DNA from: Lunatimonas sp.
GTDB taxonomy: Bacteria > Bacteroidota > Bacteroidia > Cytophagales > Cyclobacteriaceae
Direction: 5' to 3'
DNA length: 33,039 bases
NCBI RefSeq assembly: GCF_020832325.1
Contig: NZ_JAFIEU010000004.1
Location: 1 to 33,039 of the forward strand
The notes beneath the pieces are model-generated. The model was not told the origin of the DNA. It did not search any database and saw only the letters and a program-made list of their open reading frames with translations. Below are positions 1 to 7,654 of this stretch, piece by piece (the first letter of the stretch is position 1; each line of letters begins with the position of its first letter). The position numbers and the translations under genes were made by a program.

Positions 1-140
1 AACCCATATGGGGTGAGGGTTAAGTAAAATAGGGGACTTTGATCCCTGTAGTTGAGTACTGTTGGAGCTGAACCCCTAAAGCTTTGGGGGTGAACCAACG
101 AAGAAGCCTCGATAAGGCAAATTACGATGTGAAAAATAGG

Positions 141-170
141 TAGTTATCCCGATGGCTATCGGGATAACTA
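141..170. repeat. Perfect hairpin, 13-bp stem
   Basis: Left arm 141-153, loop 154-157 (GGCT), right arm 158-170; the arms are exact reverse complements containing ATCCCGAT/ATCGGGAT. No T-run follows on either strand, so it is not a textbook terminator. A related ATCCCGATAGCTA string follows at about 195-207, which suggests a repeat family rather than a one-off structure. Confidence 0.75.
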
Positions 171-281
171 TGACAAAGTGTGGCGGACGATCGGATCCCG
201 ATAGCTACCTTACAAAAACATTTTGATAAATTTCGCTAATCCGTTTTCGACTCCTGACATAAGGCTGTCATAAGCCCATTT

Positions 282-289
282 TACTTTTG
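282..289 (+). promoter_or_regulatory. -7 promoter element match (TAnnTTTG) before ridA-like gene
   Basis: TACTTTTG matches the Bacteroidota -7 consensus TAnnTTTG exactly. No TTG/TTTG lies 19-21 bases upstream, so only half of the promoter is recognisable. If used, transcription would start near 294-296, which leaves almost no leader before the ATG at 301 and favours the internal ATG at 328. Confidence 0.35.
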
Positions 290-327
290 CAAAGTCAATA
301 ATGACAAACAGTTTAAAATCAATAAAA

Positions 328-720
328 ATGCAAAAGACAACATTCGACCCTTGGGCTTGGGGTATAAACACAAATTCAGTACAAGCTGTAGAAGTAAAGC
401 AAACAGAAGGAACACTTTATTGTTCAGGTCAAGTAGCCATAGACGTAAACGGAGTTCCAAGTGCTTCCGATATGAGAAGCCAACTCATTCAAACCATCGC
501 AAATTTGGAGCAACTTATTGGCGAGTCAGGTTATGAATGCAAAAATATTGTACGACTAAATGTTTACACAACAAACACAAACGAGTTCTTTACCACTTGT
601 ATGGATGTTTATGTGCCTTTTCTTATGAAACACGGAATACAGCAAGCGACCACTCTACTCGAAGTTAAAGGGCTTTTTGCAACTTTGACCATAGAGTTAG
701 AAGCTACGGTTGTAAAGTAA
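328..720 (+). CDS. RidA family (YjgF/UK114) enamine/imine deaminase-like protein
   Basis: Small trimeric RidA-fold protein. Family members hydrolyse reactive 2-aminoacrylate-type enamines/imines in the cytoplasm, though many paralogues have other or unknown substrates. From the ATG at 328 it is 130 residues, the usual family length. Visible family features are LYCSGQVAID near 30-39, the NIVRLNVY strand with R76 (the position of the substrate-carboxylate-binding Arg), and the C-terminal TIELEAT strand with acidic residues 123/125. An upstream in-frame ATG at 301 adds nine residues with no family counterpart. The gene is 2 bases from the next gene, so the two are probably cotranscribed. Both are AT-richer than most of the window (about 39% GC over the first 240 bases, hand count from 301), which hints at separate acquisition. 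Confidence 0.88.
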   Translation: MQKTTFDPWAWGINTNSVQAVEVKQTEGTLYCSGQVAIDVNGVPSASDMRSQLIQTIANLEQLIGESGYECKNIVRLNVYTTNTNEFFTTCMDVYVPFLMKHGIQQATTLLEVKGLFATLTIELEATVVK

Positions 721-722
721 CA

Positions 723-1295
723 ATGAACGAAACAGAACTTTTTTATCCGACAAGTCAAACAGAGTGGCGACAATGGTTAGAAGATAATCATTTGTCCAAG
801 CAATCTGTTTGGCTCGTTTTTTATGCTAAATCATCAGAGAAGCCTTCCATCTCTTGGAGTGAAGCAGTTGATGAAGCATTGTGCTTTGGTTGGATAGACA
901 GCAAGAAAATCAAAATTAATGCTGATAAATCTCATCAGTTTTTCAGTAAGCGAAAACCGAAAAGCACTTGGTCAAAAATCAACAAAGAAAAAGTTCAAAA
1001 TCTGATTGAAAAGGGACTGATGACAAAAGCGGGCTTGGAAAGTATCGAAGTGGCGAAACAGAATGGTTCGTGGACAATTTTGGACGAAGTAGAAGAACTC
1101 TTCATCCCGGAAGACCTAGAAGCAGCGTTCGGAAATCACAGTGGGTCAAAAGATTTTTTTTTAAGTTTGAGTAAGTCGATTAGAAAAATGATGTTGACAT
1201 CAGTCGTTCTAGCCAAGCTACCGGAAACCCGACAAAAACGTATAGACCGAATAGCAGAACTTGCAGGACAAAAAAAGAAGCCCAAGCAATATTGA
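723..1295 (+). CDS. YdeI/OmpD-associated family protein
   Basis: 190 residues, the usual size of this family (Pfam OmdA, described as bacteriocin-protection, YdeI or OmpD-associated); the molecular role is not settled. The diagnostic stretch EALCFGWIDS is at residues 51-60, followed by the basic Trp-containing segment RKPKSTWSKINKEK at about 77-90. The C-terminus is a Lys-rich tail, and no signal peptide is seen. The ATG lies 2 bases after the stop of the RidA-like gene, so the pair forms a tight unit. The TGA stop overlaps the ATG that opens the first 91-bp repeat unit downstream (TGATG). AT-rich codon use matches its partner rather than the rest of the window. Confidence 0.85.
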   Translation: MNETELFYPTSQTEWRQWLEDNHLSKQSVWLVFYAKSSEKPSISWSEAVDEALCFGWIDSKKIKINADKSHQFFSKRKPKSTWSKINKEKVQNLIEKGLMTKAGLESIEVAKQNGSWTILDEVEELFIPEDLEAAFGNHSGSKDFFLSLSKSIRKMMLTSVVLAKLPETRQKRIDRIAELAGQKKKPKQY

Positions 1296-1530
1296 TGAAA
1301 TCGAGCACGACGCAAGCGACACACACTGGGATGACTATCCGCCATGCGAGATTCCATGTGACCACTGAAAAACAATTATAGACACATGAAATCGAGCACG
1401 ACGCAAGCGACACACACTGGGATGACTATCCGCCATGCGAGATTCCATCTGACCATTAAAAAACAATTATAGACAGATGAAAACGAACATGACATAGCCT
1501 TCACACACTGGGATGATTGGTGGTGCATTA
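1295..1530 (+). repeat. 91-bp tandem repeat, two near-identical units plus one decayed unit
   Basis: Units begin at 1295, 1386 and 1477, exactly 91 bases apart, each with ATGAAA. Units 1 and 2 differ at only a few positions (such as GTG/CTG and CACTG/CATTA near their 3' parts). Unit 3 shares the opening ATGAAA, the CACACACTGGGATGA core and little after it. Units 1 and 2 each contain a 28-codon open frame ending in TAG; unit 3 has an early stop. The differences between units 1 and 2 all change the amino acid (V/L, T/I, E/K), so there is no sign that a peptide is being preserved. The array follows directly on the YdeI-like stop codon. Confidence 0.85.
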
Positions 1531-1649
1531 ATGTTGCCAATTAAGGTGCATTCTTATTTACCGAAAAGGGTTCAGTTTTATTTGCCGATTACACGCTGTT
1601 GGATTGGTCAGCCTTTTCACCTATATTGATGTTAAAATTCCCTAAATCT
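1531..1649. other. Intergenic leader before isomerase-like gene
   Basis: This stretch carries no gene I can support. It is AT-rich and contains TTTTATTTGCC near 1575-1585, close to but not matching the TAnnTTTG promoter element. In-frame start codons at 1599 and 1629 would put 17 or 7 extra residues in front of a clean Tat-type leader, so the region is best read as promoter and leader. Confidence 0.4.
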
Positions 1650-2546
1650 ATGCAACGAAGAAACGTTTTGCGCCAAATGAGCCTGCTTGGTGCCGGAGCC
1701 ATGCTGGCACCGGGTATGTCACTTGCGAAGGGACTTGCCAGGAGAGGAAATAACCTTAAGTTAAGTCTAAACGCCTATTCGTTTCATTCGCTGCTCTCCA
1801 CCGGCAAAATGAGTTTGGACGATCTCTTTCATTTTTGTGCGGAGGAGGGGCTACCGGCTGTAGATCTTACGGCTTATTATATCGAGGGGTATCCGGAGGT
1901 GCCGGATGATTCGGTGTTGTATGGAATCAAGCGGAAGGCGCACAGCTACGGGTTGGCCATCAGTGGTACCGGGATACGGAACGATTTTACCTATGCAGAT
2001 CGGGACAAACATAACGAACAAATTATTTTTTGCAAGAAATGGATTGAAGCAGCAGCCAAGCTAGGGGCGCCCGTTTTGCGGGTTTTTGCGGGCACACAGT
2101 CCGTCGAACCTTCGTTTCGGGAAAGGTTAACTGCTTGGATAGCTGTCAATTTTATGGCCTGCGCCGATACCGGAGCAGCCAACGGAGTGATCGTGGCTTT
2201 ACAAAACCACGATGATTTTATCCAAACCGCCGATGAAGTTAACATGTATTTAGAGGTGGTGGATTCTCCGTGGTTTGGGCTTGTGTTGGACATTGGTAGT
2301 TATCCTCAGGAGGATACCTACGAAGGTATCCAAAAGAACATTCGTCACGCTGTGAATTGGCAGTTGAAGGAAAACGTGAACCAAGATGGAAAACAAGTAC
2401 CGGTAGATTTATCCCGTTTATTTGACATCATTGGCGGCAGCAGTTACCAAGGCTATCTACCTATCGAAACCTTGGGGCCGGGCGATCCCTATCAAAAAGT
2501 CCGAACGTTTTTGGCTGAAGTAAGAAAGCATGTACCCGAAAAGTAA
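1650..2546 (+). CDS. Secreted sugar phosphate isomerase/epimerase-like TIM-barrel protein
   Basis: 298 residues from the ATG at 1650; ATGs at 1599 and 1629 are in frame but add residues in front of the leader. The N-terminus, MQRRNVLRQMSLLGAGAMLA, has a twin Arg followed by a hydrophobic stretch, so export by Tat is likely. The remainder fits the xylose-isomerase-like TIM barrel (AP endonuclease 2 family), opening with LKLSLNAYSF. Of the usual metal ligands I see D214 (LVLDIG) and E273 (PIETLG). The position usually held by Glu or His in the ALQNH strand is Q185, and the usual His of the HxKD strand is Q238 (WQLKEN), so the metal site may be altered. Substrate unknown; such proteins are often encoded beside DUF1080 proteins, as at 7655. 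It converges on susD and shares a bidirectional terminator with it. Confidence 0.8.
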   Translation: MQRRNVLRQMSLLGAGAMLAPGMSLAKGLARRGNNLKLSLNAYSFHSLLSTGKMSLDDLFHFCAEEGLPAVDLTAYYIEGYPEVPDDSVLYGIKRKAHSYGLAISGTGIRNDFTYADRDKHNEQIIFCKKWIEAAAKLGAPVLRVFAGTQSVEPSFRERLTAWIAVNFMACADTGAANGVIVALQNHDDFIQTADEVNMYLEVVDSPWFGLVLDIGSYPQEDTYEGIQKNIRHAVNWQLKENVNQDGKQVPVDLSRLFDIIGGSSYQGYLPIETLGPGDPYQKVRTFLAEVRKHVPEK

Positions 2547-2588
2547 GTACCAAAAAAGGCTGCCTTAATTGGCAGCCTTTTTTGGTAC
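2547..2588. terminator. Bidirectional intrinsic terminator
   Basis: Perfect 18-bp stem (2547-2564 and 2571-2588) with a 6-base loop TTAATT. The arms carry A6 and T6 runs, so a GC stem followed by U6 forms on either strand. It lies between the convergent isomerase-like gene and susD and should serve both. Confidence 0.92.
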
Positions 2589-2612
2589 TGTATTTTTTAT
2601 CCGGACTTGCAA

Positions 2613-4295
2613 TTACCAGCCTGGATTTTGAGGGAAACCGGCTTCATTTCCGGCTGCTCGGTCAATCTGATTTTGCGGAATGGGTCTAAGCACGTGGTGG
2701 TCCTGTAGACCCGTGGCCTGGGGATTGTGCTGTCGCACCCTTTCAAGCAATAGTCCCCAACGCTTCAGGTCAAGCCATCGCTGCTGTTCACCCAGCAATT
2801 CCCTGGCGCGTTCTTCCATGATCATTTCCATGTCCATTTGATTGCTGCTGATCTCCATGTCGGCTTCGTGGCCTGGAAATGCCGCCCTTCTGCGTATCAT
2901 GTTCACATTTTCCGTGGCTTCCGTGATTTTGTTTTGCATGAGTTGTGCCTCTGCCAATAGCAGGTAGGTTTCAGCCAATCGGAAGGCTATGTAGTCCCGG
3001 CCTCCTTCAAATTGGGTAAGATCAGCTCTTCCGGGATCCATATGTTTTTTAAGTGACGGAAACAACCGTTCGCTGTAGGCGCTTGGCACCAACACCTGAT
3101 AGGGCTTGGTAGCTCTCTCCGAGGCAGGCATTTCAAACCCCGGAACATAGATGGCTGTGTCGCCTAGCGCAAAGGTCACTTGAGGTTTGGTTTGGTCAAA
3201 ATTGGTATTGAAGGTACCTGGGTTGTTGGAATAGTAGACATCCAGAAAGGTACCAAGGTAGCGGCTGTCGTTTACCCTGTCGGCGAAGATCACATTCAGT
3301 GTGTAGTTTGTCGGCATGTACCGCTTAAATGGTCGGCCGTTTTGGGTATCTCTGCGCATACCTGGCTGCACGTCGTATTCCATAAGAAAGAAAACGTGGG
3401 AGTTGTTTCCCGTAGCGTTGGTCAGCGGGTTGCGGCTATATTGCACAGAGAATATGACCTCGCTGTTTACTTCGTTGCCAAATGCATGCACATCGGCAAA
3501 ATTGTCCAGCAGAGATATGCCGTATTCGCTGATTACACGTTGAAGCAATGTTTCGGCGCGGGCGTAGTCGTCATTGGCTCCGGCCTCTGAAGTAGCCTTG
3601 GTTAAGAATACCTTTCCCAGCAGATGCTCCGCCGCGGGACGGGTGGCACGGCCATAGTTGACCGATTGTGCGGCGGCTTCCAGATCGGGTATGGCTTCTT
3701 CCAAGTCTCGGATGATGGCAGCATACATGTCCGCGACGCTGGAGCGAGATACTTCATTGGTTGGAATGGTGGATTCGCTGAGCTGTAGATCGATCCCCCC
3801 AAAGAGCTGTGTGAGGATGAAGTAGTTGTGCGCCCGGATAAACTTGGCCTCAGCCACTCGCTGGGCTCTGACATCATCTGCCAGGCCTTCGACATTTGGC
3901 GCGCGATCGATTACGGCATTGCAGGTATTGATACCTTGGTAAAACTGATCCCAAAGTTCCCGCACATGGGCATTTTGGGAATCAAAATCAGAGGTGTAGA
4001 AGTTCATGAACTTAAATGCACCATCTGCACCGTTGGTATAGGTGTCGGTTCCGAAGATGGTGAAGTTATTTCCCCGCTCGGTGCCATACCAGGCACGCAG
4101 GGAGCTGTAGGCGGCATTTAATCCGTCGTTAAGGCCCGAAGCGGTGTTCAAGTAATCGTTGCCTACGTTGGAGATGACTTGTTCCTCTAGTAGGCCTTCG
4201 CAACTCAAAGCAAGCATCAGCCCTGCGGCCAAGGCGCTCTTTTTGCAGATGCGGGTGAATGTATGTCTTATATTCGATTTCATATTAGTTACCAT
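2613..4295 (-). CDS. SusD/RagB family nutrient-binding outer-membrane lipoprotein (pair 1)
   Basis: 560 residues. SusD-like proteins are surface lipoproteins that cap the SusC transporter and bind the incoming ligand. The leader ends LMLALSC with lipidated C32. The N-terminal region contains typical SusD blocks such as ELWDQFYQGINTCNAVIDRA, and the C-terminal region has ERARELLGEQQRWLDLKRW and the final RPIPQNQIDR and QNPGW motifs, so the protein is complete. It begins 11 bases after the SusC stop, so the two are cotranscribed. An ATG at 4283 is an equally possible start. No glycoside hydrolase lies in the same transcription unit, so the ligand cannot be named. Confidence 0.95.
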   Translation of the reverse strand: MVTNMKSNIRHTFTRICKKSALAAGLMLALSCEGLLEEQVISNVGNDYLNTASGLNDGLNAAYSSLRAWYGTERGNNFTIFGTDTYTNGADGAFKFMNFYTSDFDSQNAHVRELWDQFYQGINTCNAVIDRAPNVEGLADDVRAQRVAEAKFIRAHNYFILTQLFGGIDLQLSESTIPTNEVSRSSVADMYAAIIRDLEEAIPDLEAAAQSVNYGRATRPAAEHLLGKVFLTKATSEAGANDDYARAETLLQRVISEYGISLLDNFADVHAFGNEVNSEVIFSVQYSRNPLTNATGNNSHVFFLMEYDVQPGMRRDTQNGRPFKRYMPTNYTLNVIFADRVNDSRYLGTFLDVYYSNNPGTFNTNFDQTKPQVTFALGDTAIYVPGFEMPASERATKPYQVLVPSAYSERLFPSLKKHMDPGRADLTQFEGGRDYIAFRLAETYLLLAEAQLMQNKITEATENVNMIRRRAAFPGHEADMEISSNQMDMEMIMEERARELLGEQQRWLDLKRWGLLLERVRQHNPQATGLQDHHVLRPIPQNQIDRAAGNEAGFPQNPGW

Positions 4296-4306
4296 TTTGC
4301 TAGAAT

Positions 4307-7300
4307 CTAGAAACGTGCATTTATTCCGAAAGTAAACTGTACTACAGCTGGCGCGATGTTGGAGTTGATTACTCCTCCCTCTACACCTTGCTCTCCATCG
4401 ATGAATGTTTCCGGATCAATCCCGGCATGACGGCTACGGTATTCGGAAAAGATAAACGGTTGCTGAATACTGGAATAGATTCGCAGGCTTTCCATTTTAA
4501 GTCTGGCAGCCATTGGTTTTGGGATATTGTACCCCACGTTGATGTTTCGGACTTTTAAGAACGTACCGTTGAAATACTGAAGCGACGAAGAGTACTTCGG
4601 GAACTCCTGATTCACATTGGGTCTTGGATAGTCATTGGTAGGATTTTCTGGGGTCCAATAGTCCACATTCAGGTTGTTGTACCTGCCCGCGAGTGCGTTG
4701 AATCCACCGGTATGAAAGGCACTACGGATCATGGACCCAAATCGACCGAACACAAAGAAGGAAAGGTCTATGCCTTTGTAGGAAAAACGGTTGGTGATAC
4801 CTCCAGAAAAGTCGGGTACCGGCGACCCCAGGATTTGCCTGTCTTCTGCATTGATCCGGCCATCGTTGTTGATGTCTTCGATTTTGATTTCTCCGGGACG
4901 GTCTCCATAGGACAGGGCTAGGTCTGCTTCGTCCGTTTGCCAAATACCCACTTTTCTCCAATCAAAAAACACCGTGATGGGCTGTCCTATAAACCTACCT
5001 GCGCCGATGTCGTCTCCATCTGCCAGTTCCAGGATTTCCTCTCTGTTTCGGTTTACAATAAAATCCGTGGACCACCTAAATCCACCCCGGTCTACATTTA
5101 CGGTTGTGAGGGTTAGCTCGACACCCCGGTTTTGTGTTTTCCCTACGTTGGTAATAAATCCACCAAATCCGGTGGAGTTAGGGAGTGGCTGAGGGGCCAA
5201 CAGGTCCGAGGTCGTGGTCACATAATATTCCAGGCTACCCGCGATACGTCCTTGTGCGAAAGCGAAATCCAACCCTGTGTTAAAGGTAGTGGAGGTTTCC
5301 CATCGTAAATCCGGGTTCCCTATGGTGTTTGGCCTGTAGCCAAATGCCGCCGTTCCACCAAATTCATAGGCTGTCCGAGCCAGTAGAGGTTGGGTTTGGT
5401 ACGGATCGATACCCTGATTTCCAATGGCACCGTAGCTTGTACGGAGTTTCAGTTGGTCAAGGAAGCTGCTTCCCTGAAGAAAGGTCTCGTCACCAATGTT
5501 CCAACCTAGGGCGACCGAAGGAAAGTATCCAAAACGGTTGTTGGCACCGAATCGGGAAGAACCATCTGCCCGCATGGTGGCGGTTAGCAGGTATTTTCCT
5601 TGGTAGTCGTAATTGAGTCGGCCCATAAAAGAAAGGAGGGTCCACTGTATCAGGTTGGTATTCGCACCGGTGATTTGGCTGGCATCACCCAAGCGGTGAA
5701 AAAGCTGCCCTTCTGCGGGTATACCCAGTACATTGATAGTTGTCATTTCGCGATTGTCCCGCTGTAGGGATTGCAGCCCCGTGAACTGGAAGGTGTGCTT
5801 CTCGTTGAAGGTTTTGGTGTAGTTCAGGATGTTTTCCAGCGTGTAGTTAACCTGGAATTCCTCGTCTACGCCACCTGTGGGATCTCCTCCCCGCCGATTG
5901 TTTGTCCATCTACCGATAAACCTACCACTTCTGCGTACGGTAATATCCGGCCCGAAGTTAACTCGGTACGACAGGCCAGGAGCGATATCCCATACTGCGT
6001 AGACCGAGTTAAATATCCGATAGCGCTTTGTGAGGTCTTCGTGAGCTCCAGGTACAATCTCGGCCAAGGGGTTCGTCCGCAGCCCATCTTGGGTGGGGAA
6101 GAAGTTGATGCTTCCGTCCTCGTTGAAGGTTCTGCCAAGGGGATTTTCCTGTAGTGCACCACCCAATGGGTTAAAGTTTTCACCATTTCGCTCGCTGTAG
6201 GTGAAAAGGGTAGAAGTTCCTATCCGAAATTTACTGTTTAGCTTGTGATCGATGTTTGCCCGGAAGGAGTAGCGGGAAAAATCCTGTTGCTTTACCACAC
6301 CTACATCGCGGAAGATATTCCCTGAAATAAAGAAGGTGGTGTTTTCACTGCCGCCAGATATGCCTATCTGATGGCTTTGAATAGAACCGGTACGGGTGAG
6401 CGCATCGATGTAGTCAAAGCTCCTGCCAAGTCGAATGCTCTCCAGTTCATTGGGCTCGAAGAGCGCTGCATCAGCTTCCGGTGTGGCCGGTCCTGCCGGG
6501 TATTCCCCCACAGCCCTGCGGGATTCTCGCTTGTACTCGGCAAATTGCTCTCCATTGAAATTTTCAATTCGGCCCAGACTACTGTTTACACCGTAGTAGG
6601 AATCTACGGAAACAACCGTTTTGCCTACCTGGCCACGCTTGGTTGTGATAATTACCACGCCGTTTGCCCCTCTGGAACCATAAATAGCAGTTGCAGATGC
6701 GTCTTTCAGGACTTCCATCGATACAATGTCCTGCGGGTTGATATCGTTGATACCTCCGGCAATGGGGATGTTGTCCACCACGTAAAGTGGGTCATTGCCA
6801 GCGTTGAAGGAGCGCCGTCCGCGGATCCTTACCTGTGGCGCGGATCCGGGTTTACTGCCCGCTTGGGTCACATCTACGCCGGAAGCTCGTCCCTGCAATG
6901 CCTGACGGGCATCGGTGATGGGTAATTCCACAATTTCCTTGTTGCCAACCGAAGAAATTGCTCCAGTAAGTTGACTTTTCTTTGCAGTACCGTACCCCAC
7001 CACGACCACTTCGTCCAAATCGGAAAGATCTTGGGATAGCGTCACATTGATCTGGGATCTATTGCCTATGACCACCTCCTGGGGAGTATATCCTATAAAA
7101 GAAAAAACCAGCGTAGCAGACGCTGGAGCTGATATACTGTAATTTCCGTCCAGATCGGCTGCTACACCAGTTGTGGTACCTTTCACCAATACGGAGGCGC
7201 CAGGAATCGGTTCGTTGCTGTCATCTACTATCGTTCCGCTTACCTGCACATTTTGGGCAGATAGAATACCGGAAGTTAGCAGTATCAGGAGTACGAGTAT

Positions 7301-7330
7301 TCCTGATTTTTGGTAAAATCGTCTCATCAT
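4307..7330 (-). CDS. SusC/RagA family TonB-dependent outer-membrane transporter (pair 1)
   Basis: 1007 residues. It imports ligands across the outer membrane using TonB energy, with the SusD protein encoded next as its lid. In order: signal peptide ending near LSAQ (about residue 25), carboxypeptidase-regulatory-like domain (about 28-100, with GTIVDDSNEPIPGASVLVKG), the SusC-type conserved box DEVVVVGYG at 106-114, plug domain (about 115-233, with VLKDASATAIYGSRGANGVV), then a beta-barrel ending in an aromatic residue (NARF). Length is typical. ATGs at 7330 and 7327 are both possible starts. No anti-sigma or hybrid two-component gene adjoins, so the control of this pair is not visible. Confidence 0.97.
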   Translation of the reverse strand: MMRRFYQKSGILVLLILLTSGILSAQNVQVSGTIVDDSNEPIPGASVLVKGTTTGVAADLDGNYSISAPASATLVFSFIGYTPQEVVIGNRSQINVTLSQDLSDLDEVVVVGYGTAKKSQLTGAISSVGNKEIVELPITDARQALQGRASGVDVTQAGSKPGSAPQVRIRGRRSFNAGNDPLYVVDNIPIAGGINDINPQDIVSMEVLKDASATAIYGSRGANGVVIITTKRGQVGKTVVSVDSYYGVNSSLGRIENFNGEQFAEYKRESRRAVGEYPAGPATPEADAALFEPNELESIRLGRSFDYIDALTRTGSIQSHQIGISGGSENTTFFISGNIFRDVGVVKQQDFSRYSFRANIDHKLNSKFRIGTSTLFTYSERNGENFNPLGGALQENPLGRTFNEDGSINFFPTQDGLRTNPLAEIVPGAHEDLTKRYRIFNSVYAVWDIAPGLSYRVNFGPDITVRRSGRFIGRWTNNRRGGDPTGGVDEEFQVNYTLENILNYTKTFNEKHTFQFTGLQSLQRDNREMTTINVLGIPAEGQLFHRLGDASQITGANTNLIQWTLLSFMGRLNYDYQGKYLLTATMRADGSSRFGANNRFGYFPSVALGWNIGDETFLQGSSFLDQLKLRTSYGAIGNQGIDPYQTQPLLARTAYEFGGTAAFGYRPNTIGNPDLRWETSTTFNTGLDFAFAQGRIAGSLEYYVTTTSDLLAPQPLPNSTGFGGFITNVGKTQNRGVELTLTTVNVDRGGFRWSTDFIVNRNREEILELADGDDIGAGRFIGQPITVFFDWRKVGIWQTDEADLALSYGDRPGEIKIEDINNDGRINAEDRQILGSPVPDFSGGITNRFSYKGIDLSFFVFGRFGSMIRSAFHTGGFNALAGRYNNLNVDYWTPENPTNDYPRPNVNQEFPKYSSSLQYFNGTFLKVRNINVGYNIPKPMAARLKMESLRIYSSIQQPFIFSEYRSRHAGIDPETFIDGEQGVEGGVINSNIAPAVVQFTFGINARF

Positions 7331-7585
7331 TCTTTTGAGTTTATGGTTAATAGATTGATTTAGGGCTCTAAAGATATTTATTTTTTTAAACTCTCAAAAA
7401 TAAAATGTGATTTAAACATTTTAAATTAAAATATAAGAAATAAGTAAAAGTAGTTTTAGTTTTTTGGTATTAATATATCTGCTCTTGTTTATTGAAAATG
7501 GCAAAATTATATTTTTAAATTTTCGGTGATTATCCGATTACTGCCAAATATTGTTGCATACTGACTTTATTCGCGTTTGCTTGAT
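7331..7585. promoter_or_regulatory. AT-rich leader and promoter region of susC pair 1
   Basis: No gene is seen here. On the minus strand two exact TAnnTTTG matches occur: TATTTTTG (reverse of 7395-7402) and TAATTTTG (reverse of 7502-7509); neither has a TTG at 19-21 bases. An inverted repeat with 8-base arms (7401-7408 and 7416-7423, spacer 7) overlaps the first of these and could be an operator, but the stretch is so AT-rich that such repeats arise easily. Which promoter is used cannot be decided by eye. Confidence 0.4.
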
Positions 7586-7625
7586 ATTAAAAAAAAGGAG
7601 ACTGCCTATATGTAGACAGCCTCCT
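7586..7625 (-). terminator. Intrinsic terminator of the DUF1080 gene
   Basis: On the minus strand a 9-bp stem (arms 7617-7625 and 7596-7604, one G-U pair) with a 12-base loop is followed by a run of U (7589-7595). It lies about 30 bases past the stop of the DUF1080 lipoprotein gene and isolates that cluster from the downstream susC gene. Confidence 0.85.
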
Positions 7626-7654
7626 AGGAAAACTTGAGTTTCTATTAAATTTTA

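Larger units (their letters stand above)
1..300. other. Hairpin-rich noncoding stretch
   Basis: I find no convincing gene in this stretch. It holds three inverted repeats: a near-perfect 20-bp palindrome at 72-91 (one non-Watson-Crick pair), a perfect 13-bp stem with a 4-base loop at 141-170, and a small ATCGG/CCGAT repeat near 189-201 that shares the ATCCCGAT core with the second hairpin. A minus-strand frame stays open from about 130 to the left edge, but it has no clear start and no recognisable product. The stretch may be the worn end of a mobile element or a set of REP-like repeats; nothing here proves that. Confidence 0.5.

Noticed and set aside
2-130. Minus-strand open frame at the left edge
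   Set aside because: No start codon within the window, no recognisable domain, and it runs through a near-palindrome; more likely chance.
1295-1469. Two tandem 28-codon peptide genes
   Set aside because: The differences between units all change the amino acid and no ribosome-binding site or family match is seen, so I kept the region as a repeat only.
1295-1530. CRISPR-like array
   Set aside because: Repeats are directly adjacent with a 91-base period and no unique spacers; the third unit is decayed and no cas gene is near.
7401-7423. Operator-like inverted repeat upstream of susC pair 1
   Set aside because: Arms are 8 bases of nearly pure A/T in a very AT-rich stretch, so chance is a sufficient explanation; mentioned only within the promoter-region entry.
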